DNA of 64,000 nt from Streptomyces composti (GTDB lineage: Bacteria; Actinomycetota; Actinomycetes; Streptomycetales; Streptomycetaceae), in contig NZ_JAATEM010000008.1 in the NCBI RefSeq assembly GCF_012034205.1, forward strand, positions 124,001-188,000. The letters are read 5' to 3'. A program made the translations under genes and the position numbers. Below the pieces are notes generated by a model. The model was not told the origin of the DNA and ran no database searches. It saw only the letters and a list, made by a program, of their open reading frames with translations. Of the stretch, positions 26,354-35,786 are shown piece after piece (position 1 is the stretch's first letter; the number at the start of each line of letters is the position of its first letter).

Positions 26354-26782
26354 ATGACCGAGATCGCCGCCCACGACCTCGACACGGCCCGGCAGGCGCT
26401 GGAGAGCCAGCCCTTCAGCCGGCTGGTGGGCGCGCGGCTGACCGCCTTCGGCGACGGCGCCGCCACCCTCGAACTCGACGTCCGCGAAGAACTCCGCCAG
26501 CAGCACGGCTTCCTGCACGGCGGCGTCCTCTCCTACGCCGCCGACAACGCCCTCACCTTCGCCGGCGGCGCCGCACTCGGCCCGCACGTCCTCACCGGCG
26601 GCTTCTCCGTCCAGTACCTGCGCCCGGCGCTCGGCCGGACCCTGCGCGCCCGCGCCGAGGTGGTCCACGCGGGCAGGCGCCAGGCCGTGGTCCGCTGCGA
26701 CCTGCTCATGATCGCCGGCGACGGCACGGAGACCCTCTGCGCGGTGGCCCAGGGCACGGTACTGCCGATCCCGGCACCCTGA
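26354..26782 (+). CDS. PaaI-family hotdog thioesterase
   Basis: A 142-residue hotdog-fold protein: RLVGARLTAFGDGAATLELDV, then the active-site helix QQHGFLHGGVLSYAADNALTFAGG, and the strands LTGGFSVQYLRPALGRTLRARAEVVHAGRR. HGGxxxxxxDxA is the PaaI/YdiI-type acyl-CoA thioesterase motif with the catalytic Asp. It probably hydrolyses a short acyl- or aryl-CoA ester. AAGGAG lies 10 bp before ATG 26354. Confidence 0.85.
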   Translation: MTEIAAHDLDTARQALESQPFSRLVGARLTAFGDGAATLELDVREELRQQHGFLHGGVLSYAADNALTFAGGAALGPHVLTGGFSVQYLRPALGRTLRARAEVVHAGRRQAVVRCDLLMIAGDGTETLCAVAQGTVLPIPAP

Positions 26783-26819
26783 CGTGCGGCCCTGGAGCCG
26801 TCGTCCCGGAGGCCGCGCC

Positions 26820-27842
26820 TCACCCGAAGGGCACCGGAGCCCCGCCCTCGATCTCCGCCAGGCGGACCGGGCGGTGCTCGCGGCGGGAGATCTCGCAGGC
26901 CTCGGCGATGCGCAGGGCCTGCAGGGCCTCGCGGCCGTCGCAGGGGTTGGCCCGCTCGCCCAGCACCACCTCGACGAACGCGCTCAGCTCCGCCTCGTAG
27001 GCGGGACCGAACCGCTCCAGGAAGCCGGTCCACGGCTTGTCCGCGGCCGGCGGCCCGGTCGGCTCGGTGGAGGCGATCGGGGTGCGGTCGTCCAGGCCGA
27101 CGACGATCTGGTCCCGCTCACCGGCCAGCTCCATGCGCACGTCGTAGCCGGCGCCGTTCAGCCGGGTCCCGGTGACCGAGGCCAGCGTGCCGTCGTCGAG
27201 GGTGAGCAGCGCCGCGCCGGTGTCGACGTCGGCCGCGTCCCGGAACATCGCGGGCCCGGCGTCCGAGCCGGTGGCGTACACCTCGGTGACCTCCCGGCCG
27301 GTCACCCAGCGCAGGATGTCGAAGTCATGGATCAGCGTGTCCCGGAACAGCCCGCCCGACTGCGGCAGATACCCGGCGGGCGGCGGCTCGGGGTCACTGG
27401 TCATCGCCCGCACCGTGTGCAGCCGGCCCAGCCGTCCGGACCGCACCGCCTCGCGTGCGCCCGCGTACCCGCGGTCGAACCGGCGCTGGAAACCCATCTG
27501 CAGCACGGTCCCCGCCGTCTCCACCTCCCCGATCGCCTGCAGGGTGCCCGGCAGGTCGAGGGCGATGGGCTTCTCGCAGAAGACCGGCAGACCGGCGCGC
27601 GCCGCGCGTCCGATCAGCTCGGCGTGGGCCGAAGTGGCTGCTGTGATCACTACCGCATCCACACCCCAGGTGTAGATCTCGTCCACGCCCGGTGCCGCGG
27701 TCTCGCCGAGCCGGTGGGCGAGCGCCTGGGCGCGCTTCGGATCGGCGTCCGTGAGGATCAGGGAGCCGACGTCGCGGTGCCTGCTGAGCGTGTGGGCGTG
27801 AAGGGTGCCGATGCGGCCTGTACCGATGACCCCGATGCGCAT
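26820..27842 (-). CDS. iolG: Gfo/Idh/MocA oxidoreductase, inositol 2-dehydrogenase-like
   Basis: A 340-residue NAD(P)-dependent oxidoreductase. The Rossmann entry is RIGVIGTGRIGTLHAHTL, followed by ITAATSAHAELI, the FCEKPIALDL motif with catalytic Lys, and GGLFRDTLIHDFDILRWVTG with the catalytic Asp/His. The pattern is closest to inositol 2-dehydrogenases. ATG 27842 sits at the predicted start of transcription: -35 TTGACA (27877-27872), 17 bp, -10 CACTTT. It is divergent from a GntR/UTRA regulator with a palindrome between the two promoters, so substrate-inducible control is likely. Confidence 0.85.
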   Translation of the reverse strand: MRIGVIGTGRIGTLHAHTLSRHRDVGSLILTDADPKRAQALAHRLGETAAPGVDEIYTWGVDAVVITAATSAHAELIGRAARAGLPVFCEKPIALDLPGTLQAIGEVETAGTVLQMGFQRRFDRGYAGAREAVRSGRLGRLHTVRAMTSDPEPPPAGYLPQSGGLFRDTLIHDFDILRWVTGREVTEVYATGSDAGPAMFRDAADVDTGAALLTLDDGTLASVTGTRLNGAGYDVRMELAGERDQIVVGLDDRTPIASTEPTGPPAADKPWTGFLERFGPAYEAELSAFVEVVLGERANPCDGREALQALRIAEACEISRREHRPVRLAEIEGGAPVPFG

Positions 27843-27871
27843 GGAAACAAAGTGCGGGTCGCACCCCCCGC

Positions 27872-27937
27872 TGTCAATCCGTATGTCCGGACAATGTGAC
27901 TTCACAACTTCCCGTCAACAGCTCACAGAGCTACGCT
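27872..27937. promoter_or_regulatory. iolG / gntR divergent promoters and operator
   Basis: A minus-strand TTGACA (27877-27872) lies 17 bp from CACTTT and points at a leaderless iolG. A plus-strand -10-like TACGCT (27932-27937) sits 6 bp before GTG 27944. The 10-bp palindrome TGTCCGGACA (27884-27893), within ATGTCCGGACAAT, lies between them and is the likely GntR operator. Confidence 0.5.
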
Positions 27938-27943
27938 CGGGCC

Positions 27944-28708
27944 GTGCCGAAACCAGATGCCGACCCGACCGTGCAGCTCGAACTGAGCGTCGACCGCAGT
28001 TCCCCCGTGCCGTTGTACTTCCAGCTGGCCCAGCAGCTGGAGGCCGCGATCGAACACGGCACGCTGACCCCGGGCAGCCTCCTGGGCAACGAGATCGAGC
28101 TGGCCTCCCGGCTCGGCCTGTCCCGCCCCACGGTCCGCCAGGCCATCCAGTCGCTGGTCGACAAGGGCCTGCTGGTCCGCCGCCGCGGAGTCGGCACCCA
28201 GGTGGTGCACAGCCAGGTCAAACGCCCCCTGGAACTGAGCAGCCTCTACGACGACCTGGAGTTGGCCGGCCAGCGCCCCGCCACGAAAGTCCTGGTCAAC
28301 AAGATGGTCCCGGCCTCCGCCGAGGTCGCCGCCGCGCTCGGCGTGCCCGAGGACAGCGAGGTCCACCGCATCGAACGCCTTCGCCTCGCCCACGGCGAGC
28401 CCATGGCGTACCTGTGCAACTTCCTCCCGCCCGGCCTGCTCGACCTGGAGACCGCGCAGCTGGAGGCCACCGGCCTGTACCGCCTGATGCGCGCGGCCGG
28501 CATCACCCTGCACAGCGCCCGCCAGACCATCGGCGCCCGGGCCGCCACCCCGGCCGAGGCCGAGCGCCTCACCGAGGAGGCCGGCGCACCCCTGCTCACC
28601 ATGCAGCGCGTCACCTACGACGACACCGGCCGTGCTGTGGAGTACGGCACACACACCTACCGCCCGTCGCGCTACAGCTTCGAGTTCCAGCTGCTGGTCA
28701 GGGGCTGA
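27944..28708 (+). CDS. GntR/UTRA (HutC-type) regulator
   Basis: A 254-residue regulator. The winged helix includes PLYFQLAQQLEAAIEHGTLTPG, RLGLSRPTVRQAIQSLVDKGLLVRRRGVGT in outline. The UTRA ligand domain runs from LELSSLYDDLE through VHRIERLRLAHGEPMAYLCNFLP to YDDTGRAVEYGTHTYRPSRYSFEF. UTRA regulators usually bind sugar phosphates or related ligands. It is divergent from the iolG-like gene and upstream of a ROK kinase. GTG 27944 is probably leaderless. Confidence 0.9.
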   Translation: MPKPDADPTVQLELSVDRSSPVPLYFQLAQQLEAAIEHGTLTPGSLLGNEIELASRLGLSRPTVRQAIQSLVDKGLLVRRRGVGTQVVHSQVKRPLELSSLYDDLELAGQRPATKVLVNKMVPASAEVAAALGVPEDSEVHRIERLRLAHGEPMAYLCNFLPPGLLDLETAQLEATGLYRLMRAAGITLHSARQTIGARAATPAEAERLTEEAGAPLLTMQRVTYDDTGRAVEYGTHTYRPSRYSFEFQLLVRG

Positions 28709-28784
28709 GGCGCCGGGGGGCCCGGGCCCGCCGGGCACCCGGCCGTTCGGCACCCGGGGGAGCGGTACGGCAGAATCGCACCCG

Positions 28785-29933
28785 ATGAGCACCTACCGCG
28801 ACTTCACCGCCCCCATCGGCTCCCGGCGTGCACCGGTCCTCAGAACCGTCGGCACCCGCGAACGCCGGTCCCACCTGTCGGCACCCCGCGTCCCGACGGT
28901 GGGCATCGACATCGGCGGTACCAAGGTCATGGCAGGTGTCGTCGACGCGGACGGCAACATTCTCGAGAAGGTCCGCACCGAGACCCCCGACAAGTCCAAG
29001 AGCCCCAAGGTCGTCGAGGACACCATCGTCGAGCTGGTCCTCGACCTGTCCGACCGGCACGACGTGCACGCCGTGGGCATCGGCGCCGCGGGCTGGGTCG
29101 ACGCCGACCGCAACCGGGTGCTCTTCGCCCCGCACCTGTCCTGGCGCAACGAGCCGCTGCGCGACCGCATCGCCGACCGCCTCGCGGTGCCCGTCCTGGT
29201 GGACAACGACGCCAACACCGCCGCCTGGGCCGAGTGGCGCTTCGGCGCCGGGCGCGGCGAGGACCACCTGGTGATGATCACCCTCGGCACCGGCATCGGC
29301 GGGGCCATCCTGGAGGACGGCCAGGTCAAGCGCGGCAAGTACGGCGTGGCCGGCGAGTTCGGCCACATGCAGGTCGTCCCCGGCGGACACCGCTGCCCCT
29401 GCGGCAACCGCGGCTGCTGGGAGCAGTACAGCTCCGGCAACGCCCTGGTGCGCGAGGCCCGCGAGCTGGCCGCCGCCGACTCGCCCGTCGCCTACGGGAT
29501 CATCGAGCACGTCAAGGGCAACATCGCCGACATCACCGGCCCGATGATCACCGAACTGGCGCGCGAGGGCGACGCCATGTGCATCGAGCTGCTGCAGGAC
29601 ATCGGCCAGTGGCTCGGCGTCGGCATCGCGAACCTCGCCGCCGCCCTCGACCCGTCCTGCTTCGTCATCGGCGGCGGTGTCTCCTCCGCCGACGACCTGC
29701 TCATCGGCCCCGCGCGCGACGCCTTCAAGCGGCACCTCACCGGACGCGGCTACCGCCCCGAGGCCCGCGTCGTGCGCGCCCAGCTCGGCCCCGAGGCCGG
29801 CATGGTCGGCGCGGCCGACCTGTCCCGCCTGGTCGCCCGCCGCTTCCGCCGGGCCAAGCGCCGCCGCGTCGAGCGGTACGAAAAGTATGAGAAGTACGCA
29901 CAGTTCCGCAGGACGACCCGGGAGGCCCTGTGA
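28785..29933 (+). CDS. ROK-family sugar kinase (glucokinase-like)
   Basis: A 382-residue ROK kinase. Residues 1-35 are an unusual basic extension. Motifs are VGIDIGGTKVMAGVV (phosphate loop), VLVDNDANTAAWAEWRFGAG (catalytic Asp), ITLGTGIGGAIL and the zinc/ROK signature GHRCPCGNRGCWEQYSSG. The C-terminus ends in an Arg/Lys/Tyr-rich tail that reads like a nucleic-acid- or membrane-contacting segment. It phosphorylates glucose or a related sugar. CAGAAT sits 8 bp before ATG 28785, and no ribosome site is seen. Its stop overlaps the next start (GTGA). Confidence 0.9.
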   Translation: MSTYRDFTAPIGSRRAPVLRTVGTRERRSHLSAPRVPTVGIDIGGTKVMAGVVDADGNILEKVRTETPDKSKSPKVVEDTIVELVLDLSDRHDVHAVGIGAAGWVDADRNRVLFAPHLSWRNEPLRDRIADRLAVPVLVDNDANTAAWAEWRFGAGRGEDHLVMITLGTGIGGAILEDGQVKRGKYGVAGEFGHMQVVPGGHRCPCGNRGCWEQYSSGNALVREARELAAADSPVAYGIIEHVKGNIADITGPMITELAREGDAMCIELLQDIGQWLGVGIANLAAALDPSCFVIGGGVSSADDLLIGPARDAFKRHLTGRGYRPEARVVRAQLGPEAGMVGAADLSRLVARRFRRAKRRRVERYEKYEKYAQFRRTTREAL

Positions 29934-30508
29934 CCAGTGACCTTCCTCGTCAGAGCGGCGCCCCCGAGCGGCCCCGGCCGCCCGAGGACCGCCGGCACAT
30001 GATCCGCCGCCGGGCGCTCACCCTGCTGATCATCGTGCTGCTCATCGGCATCCCGGCGGGCTACCTGGTGATCTCCGCGAACCAGAGCCGCGCCAGCGGC
30101 AAGGACAAGGAGGCCAAGTACGCCTCCACCGGTCTCGCCGAGGGCTGGCCCTCCAAGGTGCAGCGGCGCATCTACGAGGTGCCGATCCCGCACCCCGCCT
30201 GGTGGGTGGCCTACTACGAGACCAACAACTGGAAGACCAGCCGCCTCTACGTCGAGTTCGAGACCACCGACGCGGGCCTGGACGCGTTCCTCACCGGCAT
30301 GGGCCTCACCAAGGCCGACCTGAACCGCGGCGACGTCACCATCGGCGAACGCGACCGCAGGATCACCGGCTGGCGCTTCGACGGGCCCGGCACCTGGTCC
30401 GGACTGGTCCACAAGCAGAAGAACCCCAAGCCCACCCGGGAAGTCATGGTCAACCACAACAAGCCCGGGTATCCGAGGGTGTACGTCGTCTCCCGGACCG
30501 TGCCCTGA
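29930..30508 (+). CDS. Single-pass membrane protein of unknown function
   Basis: A 192-residue protein with a Pro/Arg-rich cytoplasmic N-terminus, one transmembrane helix (about residues 29-48, LTLLIIVLLIGIPAGYLVIS) and an extracytoplasmic domain rich in Trp/Tyr: YEVPIPHPAWWVAYYETNNWKTSRLYVEF. I do not recognise a family. It is translationally coupled to the ROK kinase, which suggests a linked role at the membrane, but no catalytic motif is visible. Confidence 0.75.
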   Translation: MTSDLPRQSGAPERPRPPEDRRHMIRRRALTLLIIVLLIGIPAGYLVISANQSRASGKDKEAKYASTGLAEGWPSKVQRRIYEVPIPHPAWWVAYYETNNWKTSRLYVEFETTDAGLDAFLTGMGLTKADLNRGDVTIGERDRRITGWRFDGPGTWSGLVHKQKNPKPTREVMVNHNKPGYPRVYVVSRTVP

Positions 30509-30629
30509 CGCTCCGCGTCCGCCGATCGGGGCCGTCCGCCGCCGCCCGGCCGCCGGGGCCGATTGTCGGACCCCGCCCGTAGAGTCGAAGACGACTGACC
30601 GGGCGGACGGGCGGGAGGTGACAGGGCGC

Positions 30630-33566
30630 ATGACCGAAGGAGCCGCGGCGGCCACGGTGGCCGAGCGTGCGAGCACACCCTGGTCCGCGCCCGGAACCAC
30701 CGGTGTGGGCGAGCCCCGGCCCGCGGCCGGAACCACCGGCTCGGAAGGGCCCGGCGCGCCGCTCCACCTCCCGGCCGTGTTCCAGCCCGCACCCCTCCCG
30801 CGCGACGGACGCTTCTACTTCTACGACCCCGAGGGCGACCCGCTGCCCGGCCCCGGAGGCGGGGGAGCGGAGCGGGTCACCGAGCTGACCGTGGTCCGCC
30901 CTCACGGCACCGGCGTGCGGCGCCGCACCGTCCCCGCCGTCTGTCTGCCCCTCGACGAGGCCCTCCCGCTGCTGGTCCGGGCGCGGCACCATCCCGGTGC
31001 CCACCCCGCCACCGCCTGCTGGGGTGCCGCCGCCCTGCACGCCCTGCGGCTCACCGCCCGCGGCCGGCTGCTCCCCGGGCTCACGCCCACCGGACACGAC
31101 GCCTGGCGGGCCGGCCCGCTGGAACCGGACGACGTGGCCCATCTGCGCGCCGTGGCCGCCGCCCTGCCCTACGAGGGACACGCCGTACCGCTGCCCGGCA
31201 CCGGCCCGGTCCGCCTGCCCCAGCCCGAGGCGCTGGTGCGCGCCTTCCTCGACGCCGTCGCCGACACCCTGCCCCGCACCCCGGCCGCCCCCTACGCCTC
31301 CGGGCTCCCGTTCGCCGCCCGGGCACCCCAGCCGCTGCCCCGGGCCCGGGACTGGGCCGCCGAGGTCGCCGCCGGCATGGACGCGGGCGTGCGCATCTCC
31401 CTGCGCCTGGACCTGTCCGCCCACGACCTCTTCGACGAGACCGGCCCCTCCGCCGGCACGCGCAGCGCGGGCGCGGCGATCGTGCAGGCGCACAGCCTCG
31501 CCGACCCCACCCTCGTCGCCGACGCCGCGGCCCTGTGGGCGGGCGAGGCCGACGGCGCCTTCGGCCCCCGCGCCCGCGTGGACACCGCCCTCGCCGTCCG
31601 CCGGGCGGCCCGGGTCTGGCCCCCGCTGGACCGGCTCTCCGACCAGGACGTCCCCGATGTGCTGGCCCTCTCCGACGACGAGCTGAACGACCTGCTGGGC
31701 CCGGCCGCCACCCGCCTCGCGGCCGCCGGAGTCGCCGTGCACTGGCCGCGCGACCTGGCCCAGGACCTGACCGCCAGGGCCGTGGTCCGCCCCGCGCCCG
31801 GCTCGGCGACCGACGGCACCGGCTTCTTCGAGAGCGAGGACCTGCTCCGCTTCGGCTGGCAGCTCGCCCTCGGCGGTGACCCGCTCACCGAGGCGGAGAT
31901 GGACGCCCTCGCCGAGGCACACCGCCCCGTCGTGCGGCTGCGGGACCAGTGGGTGCTCGTCGACCCGGCGCTGGTGCGCAAGGCCCGCAAGCGGGACCTC
32001 GGCCTGCTCGACCCGGTCGACGCGCTCGCCGTCGCCCTCACCGGCAGCGCCGAGGTCGAGGGCGAGACCGTCGAGGCCGTGCCGACCGGTGCGCTCGCCG
32101 CCCTCCGCGACCGCCTCACCGCCGGCGTACGCCCCGCCGAACCACCGCCCGGACTCGCCGCCACCCTGCGCGACTACCAGCTGCGCGGCCTGGCCTGGCT
32201 GGAGCTGATGACCTCGCTGGGCCTGGGCGGCTGCCTCGCCGACGACATGGGCCTCGGCAAGACCGTCACCCTCATCGCCCTGCACCTGAAGCGCGCTCGC
32301 AGCGAACCGACCCTGGTGGTCTGCCCCGCCTCCCTGCTCGGCAACTGGCAGCGTGAGATCACCCGCTTCGCGCCCGGCGTCCCCGTGCGCCGCTTCCACG
32401 GAGGCGACCGCACCCTGGACGGCCCGGACGGCGGCTTCGTCCTCACCACCTACGGCACCATGCGCTCCGCCGCCCCCGAACTGGCCGCACAGCGCTGGGG
32501 CATGGTCGTCGCCGACGAGGCCCAGCACGTCAAGAACCCCCACTCGGCCACAGCGAAGGCGCTGCGCACCATCCCCGCCCCGGCCCGCGTGGCCCTCACC
32601 GGCACCCCCGTCGAGAACAACCTCTCCGAGCTGTGGGCCCTCCTCGACTGGACCACCCCCGGACTCCTCGGCCCCCTCAAGTCCTTCCGCGCCCGCCACG
32701 CCCGCGCCGTGGAGGCCGGCGAGGACCAGGAGGCGGTGCGGCGCCTCCACCGCCTGGTGCGGCCCTTCCTGCTGCGCCGCAGGAAGTCCGACCCCGGCAT
32801 CGTCCCCGAGCTGCCGCCGAAGACCGAGACCGACCACCCCGTGCCGCTCACCCGCGAACAGGCCGCGCTCTACGAGGCGGTGGTGCGCGAGTCGATGCTC
32901 GCCATCGAGACCGCCCGCGGCATCGGCCGCCGCGGCCTGGTGCTCAAGCTGCTGACCTCGCTCAAACAGATCTGCGACCACCCCGCGCTCTACCTCAAGG
33001 AGGAGCGCACCGGCACCGGCGCCGACCGGCTCGCGGCCCGCTCCGGCAAGCTCGCCCTGCTCGACGAACTGCTGGACACCCTCCTCGCCGAGGACGGCTC
33101 GGCCCTGGTCTTCACCCAGTACGTCGGCATGGCCCGCCTCATCACCGCCCACCTCGCGGAGCGCGCGGTCCCGGTCGAGCTGCTGCACGGCGGTACACCG
33201 GTCCCGGAACGGGAACGCAGGGTCGACCGTTTCCAGTCCGGCGCCACACCCGTGCTGGTCCTCTCCCTCAAGGCCGCCGGCACCGGCCTGAACCTCACCC
33301 GCGCCGGTCATGTCATCCACTTCGACCGCTGGTGGAACCCGGCCGTCGAGGAGCAGGCCACCGACCGGGCCTACCGCATCGGACAGACCCAGCCCGTCCA
33401 GGTCCACCGCCTGATCACCGAGGGCACCGTCGAGGACCGCATCGCCGAGCTGCTCCACTCCAAACGCGCCCTCGCCGACGCGATCCTCGGCACCGGCGAG
33501 TCCGCCCTCACCGAGCTCACCGACCGCGAGCTGGCCGACCTGGTCTCGCTCCGGAGGCCGTCATGA
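30630..33566 (+). CDS. SNF2-family DEAD/DEAH helicase
   Basis: A 978-residue Swi2/Snf2 ATPase. The N-terminal half (to about 480) is the bacterial SNF2-associated domain. The motor begins at LRDYQLRGLAWLELM; Walker A is DDMGLGKTVTLIAL, motif II is VVADEAQHVKNPHS (DEAQ), then ALTGTPVENNLSELWALLDW, and the C-terminal lobe has LKAAGTGLNLTRAGHVIHFDRWWNPAVEEQATDRAYRIGQT in pieces. It translocates on double-stranded DNA without strand separation. The stop overlaps the SWIM-protein start, so the two probably act together, perhaps in DNA repair or restriction of foreign DNA (inference). Confidence 0.95.
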   Translation: MTEGAAAATVAERASTPWSAPGTTGVGEPRPAAGTTGSEGPGAPLHLPAVFQPAPLPRDGRFYFYDPEGDPLPGPGGGGAERVTELTVVRPHGTGVRRRTVPAVCLPLDEALPLLVRARHHPGAHPATACWGAAALHALRLTARGRLLPGLTPTGHDAWRAGPLEPDDVAHLRAVAAALPYEGHAVPLPGTGPVRLPQPEALVRAFLDAVADTLPRTPAAPYASGLPFAARAPQPLPRARDWAAEVAAGMDAGVRISLRLDLSAHDLFDETGPSAGTRSAGAAIVQAHSLADPTLVADAAALWAGEADGAFGPRARVDTALAVRRAARVWPPLDRLSDQDVPDVLALSDDELNDLLGPAATRLAAAGVAVHWPRDLAQDLTARAVVRPAPGSATDGTGFFESEDLLRFGWQLALGGDPLTEAEMDALAEAHRPVVRLRDQWVLVDPALVRKARKRDLGLLDPVDALAVALTGSAEVEGETVEAVPTGALAALRDRLTAGVRPAEPPPGLAATLRDYQLRGLAWLELMTSLGLGGCLADDMGLGKTVTLIALHLKRARSEPTLVVCPASLLGNWQREITRFAPGVPVRRFHGGDRTLDGPDGGFVLTTYGTMRSAAPELAAQRWGMVVADEAQHVKNPHSATAKALRTIPAPARVALTGTPVENNLSELWALLDWTTPGLLGPLKSFRARHARAVEAGEDQEAVRRLHRLVRPFLLRRRKSDPGIVPELPPKTETDHPVPLTREQAALYEAVVRESMLAIETARGIGRRGLVLKLLTSLKQICDHPALYLKEERTGTGADRLAARSGKLALLDELLDTLLAEDGSALVFTQYVGMARLITAHLAERAVPVELLHGGTPVPERERRVDRFQSGATPVLVLSLKAAGTGLNLTRAGHVIHFDRWWNPAVEEQATDRAYRIGQTQPVQVHRLITEGTVEDRIAELLHSKRALADAILGTGESALTELTDRELADLVSLRRPS

Positions 33567-35674
33567 CCGAACGCCGCCCCTCCGCCGAGGTCCGCGAGGC
33601 GCTGCGTGCCGCCCGGGAGCGGGAGAGGGCCGAGGAGGCCACGCAGCGGACACAGCAGCAGGACACCGCCCGGGACCAGGGCCCGGCCGCCGCGGCCCGC
33701 GCCGCCCTGCGCGAGGCGCTCCGGGCGAACTCCGAACGGTCCGGGGACGGCGACGCCGACACCGAAGCACCCGTCAGCGGTGGCACCGGCCCCGGCAGCC
33801 GCCCCGGCGGGGACGCCGGTGGTCCAGGCTCCGGCCGGGAGGACGCCGCTGCCGTGCCGGACGCCGCAGGCGACGAGGGCGGGGCCGCCGAGGATGCGAC
33901 AGCGCCCGCACCCGACGCCCCCGGAGCCGCCGTTCCACCCGGCCGCCCTCGCGCCCAGCGCCCCGGCGACATCGCCCGCGAGGCCCTGCGGTCCGCCCGC
34001 GCGGAGGCGCTGCGCGCGCGCCGGGCCGCCGAGGGCCACGGCACCGACGACACGGCGCGCGGCACTGCCACGCCGTCGGCCCGGACACCCCGCACGCCCC
34101 GCCCGTCCCGCACGCCGAAGGCCGCCCGCACCGCAGACAACCGTGCGCGCGAGCTGCGGAAGCTGCTCGCCGACGCCTTCCGCATGCCCGCCTCCGCCGA
34201 CGAACCGGACGCCGCCCAGGCGCGCGACACCGGCGCGGCGGACGCCACCGCACCCGCACCGGACACCGCCCGCCCCTCGACCGACAGCCCCCGCCCCCAG
34301 CCCCGCCCGGCCGGCGATGCCAGGCCCGCGGAACTCACGCTGCCGGACAAGCCCGCCCCCGCCTTCACCGCCCCGCGATCCATGGCCGCCCCGTCCCGCG
34401 ACTCGGACGTGCGCCGGACCTTCCCCCCGTTCCCGGCCCGGCCCTCCCGCGAGGGAAGCGGGGGAGCACAGGGGATGCCGGACGGCACGTTCGCCGAGAC
34501 CTGGTGGGGCAACGCCTGGGTCACCGCGCTGGAGGAGGGCGCCCTGGACACGGCCCGGCTGGCCCGGGGGCGGACGTACGCCGACCAGGGGAACGTCGAC
34601 GCCATCACGGTGACTCCGGGGCTGGTGCTCGCCTACGTCCGGGGCAGCCGCCCCCGCCCGTACCGGGTCCAGGTACGGCTGCGCACCTTCACCGACGCCG
34701 ACTGGGAGCGCTTCCTGGACACCGCCGCCGACCGGCCCGGTCACATCGCCGCGCTCCTGGACAAGGAGATGCCCCAGTCCCTGGCCGACTGCGGCGTCCC
34801 CCTGCTGCCCGGCCCCCGCGACCTCGATCCGCACTGCAGCTGCCCCGACCGGGGCCACCCTTGCAAGCACGCCGCCGCCCTCTGCTACCAGACCGCCCGG
34901 CTGCTCGACGCCGACCCCTTCGTCCTGCTGCTCCTCCGGGGCCGGGGCGAACGAGCGGTCATCGACGACCTGTCCCGGCGCAGCGCCGCCCGCGCGGCCC
35001 GCGCCGCCCAGGAGAAGGAACCGGAGCCGCTGCCCGGCGTACGCGCCGGCGACGTGCTCGCCCGCGGTGACCGGCCTCCACTGCCCGCCCCTCTGCCGCC
35101 GCCCCCGCACCCCGAACAGCCCCCGGTGTATCCGCCGGCGCCCGGCGGCCCCGATCCCTTCGCGCTGGACCAGCTCGCCAGTGACGCCGCGGCACGCGCC
35201 CACGCCCTGCTGACCACCGGCCGCGACCCGGTCGGCGGCCTCAGCCTCTGGCAGGACGCGGTGCGGCTCGCCGCCGCCCGCCCCGGTTCCGGCCTCACCG
35301 CGGCCACCCGCTCCCTCTACGCCTCCCTCTCCACGGCCGCCGGCCGCGGCCCCGCCGAGCTGGCCCGTGCGGTGGCCGCCTGGCGGCAGGGCGGCCCGGA
35401 GGGACTCCGCGTCCTGGAGGAGCCCTGGGACCCGCCGGCCGGCCGCTTCGACCGCGCCCGTCCGCAACTGCTCGCCGCCGACCTGCCCGCCTTCCGCCCG
35501 TGGCGCAACCGGCTCACCCACCCCCGCGGGCACGTCCAGCTCCGTTTGGGCCGCGACCATCTCTGGTACGCGTACGAGTCCGAGCCCGGCCAGGACGACT
35601 GGTGGCCCCGCGGTACCCCCGACGCGGACCCGGTCGGCGCGCTGACCGGCCTGGACACGCCGGGCGACCCGTAG
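33563..35674 (+). CDS. SWIM zinc-finger protein coupled to SNF2 helicase
   Basis: A 703-residue protein. Residues 1-300 are a low-complexity, Ala/Arg/Pro/Asp-rich region with repeated helices such as EVREALRAARERER and DIAREALRSARAEALRARRAAEG. The conserved part begins at FAETWWGNAWVTALEEGALDTARLARGRTYADQGNVDAI-like sequence (about 310) and the SWIM finger is CSCPDRGHPCKH (about 430). SWIM fingers bind DNA or protein. A second Pro-rich linker (about 500-530) precedes a C-terminal helical domain. The ATG overlaps the SNF2 stop, a pairing widely conserved in actinobacteria. Confidence 0.9.
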   Translation: MTERRPSAEVREALRAARERERAEEATQRTQQQDTARDQGPAAAARAALREALRANSERSGDGDADTEAPVSGGTGPGSRPGGDAGGPGSGREDAAAVPDAAGDEGGAAEDATAPAPDAPGAAVPPGRPRAQRPGDIAREALRSARAEALRARRAAEGHGTDDTARGTATPSARTPRTPRPSRTPKAARTADNRARELRKLLADAFRMPASADEPDAAQARDTGAADATAPAPDTARPSTDSPRPQPRPAGDARPAELTLPDKPAPAFTAPRSMAAPSRDSDVRRTFPPFPARPSREGSGGAQGMPDGTFAETWWGNAWVTALEEGALDTARLARGRTYADQGNVDAITVTPGLVLAYVRGSRPRPYRVQVRLRTFTDADWERFLDTAADRPGHIAALLDKEMPQSLADCGVPLLPGPRDLDPHCSCPDRGHPCKHAAALCYQTARLLDADPFVLLLLRGRGERAVIDDLSRRSAARAARAAQEKEPEPLPGVRAGDVLARGDRPPLPAPLPPPPHPEQPPVYPPAPGGPDPFALDQLASDAAARAHALLTTGRDPVGGLSLWQDAVRLAAARPGSGLTAATRSLYASLSTAAGRGPAELARAVAAWRQGGPEGLRVLEEPWDPPAGRFDRARPQLLAADLPAFRPWRNRLTHPRGHVQLRLGRDHLWYAYESEPGQDDWWPRGTPDADPVGALTGLDTPGDP

Positions 35675-35786
35675 CCGGCCGGCGGTAGGGCCCGTCGGCG
35701 CCGCCTCCCGTGGCCGCCTAGAATGGTCACAAAACAGTCACGGGTCACGTGTCCGGGCGTCCGCCACCGCGGAAGGAGGCAGGCCG

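Noticed and set aside
30450..33458. A 1002-codon minus-strand frame opposite the SNF2 helicase
   Set aside because: Gly/Ala/Val-rich shadow of the helicase with no domain signal and unnatural codon positions.
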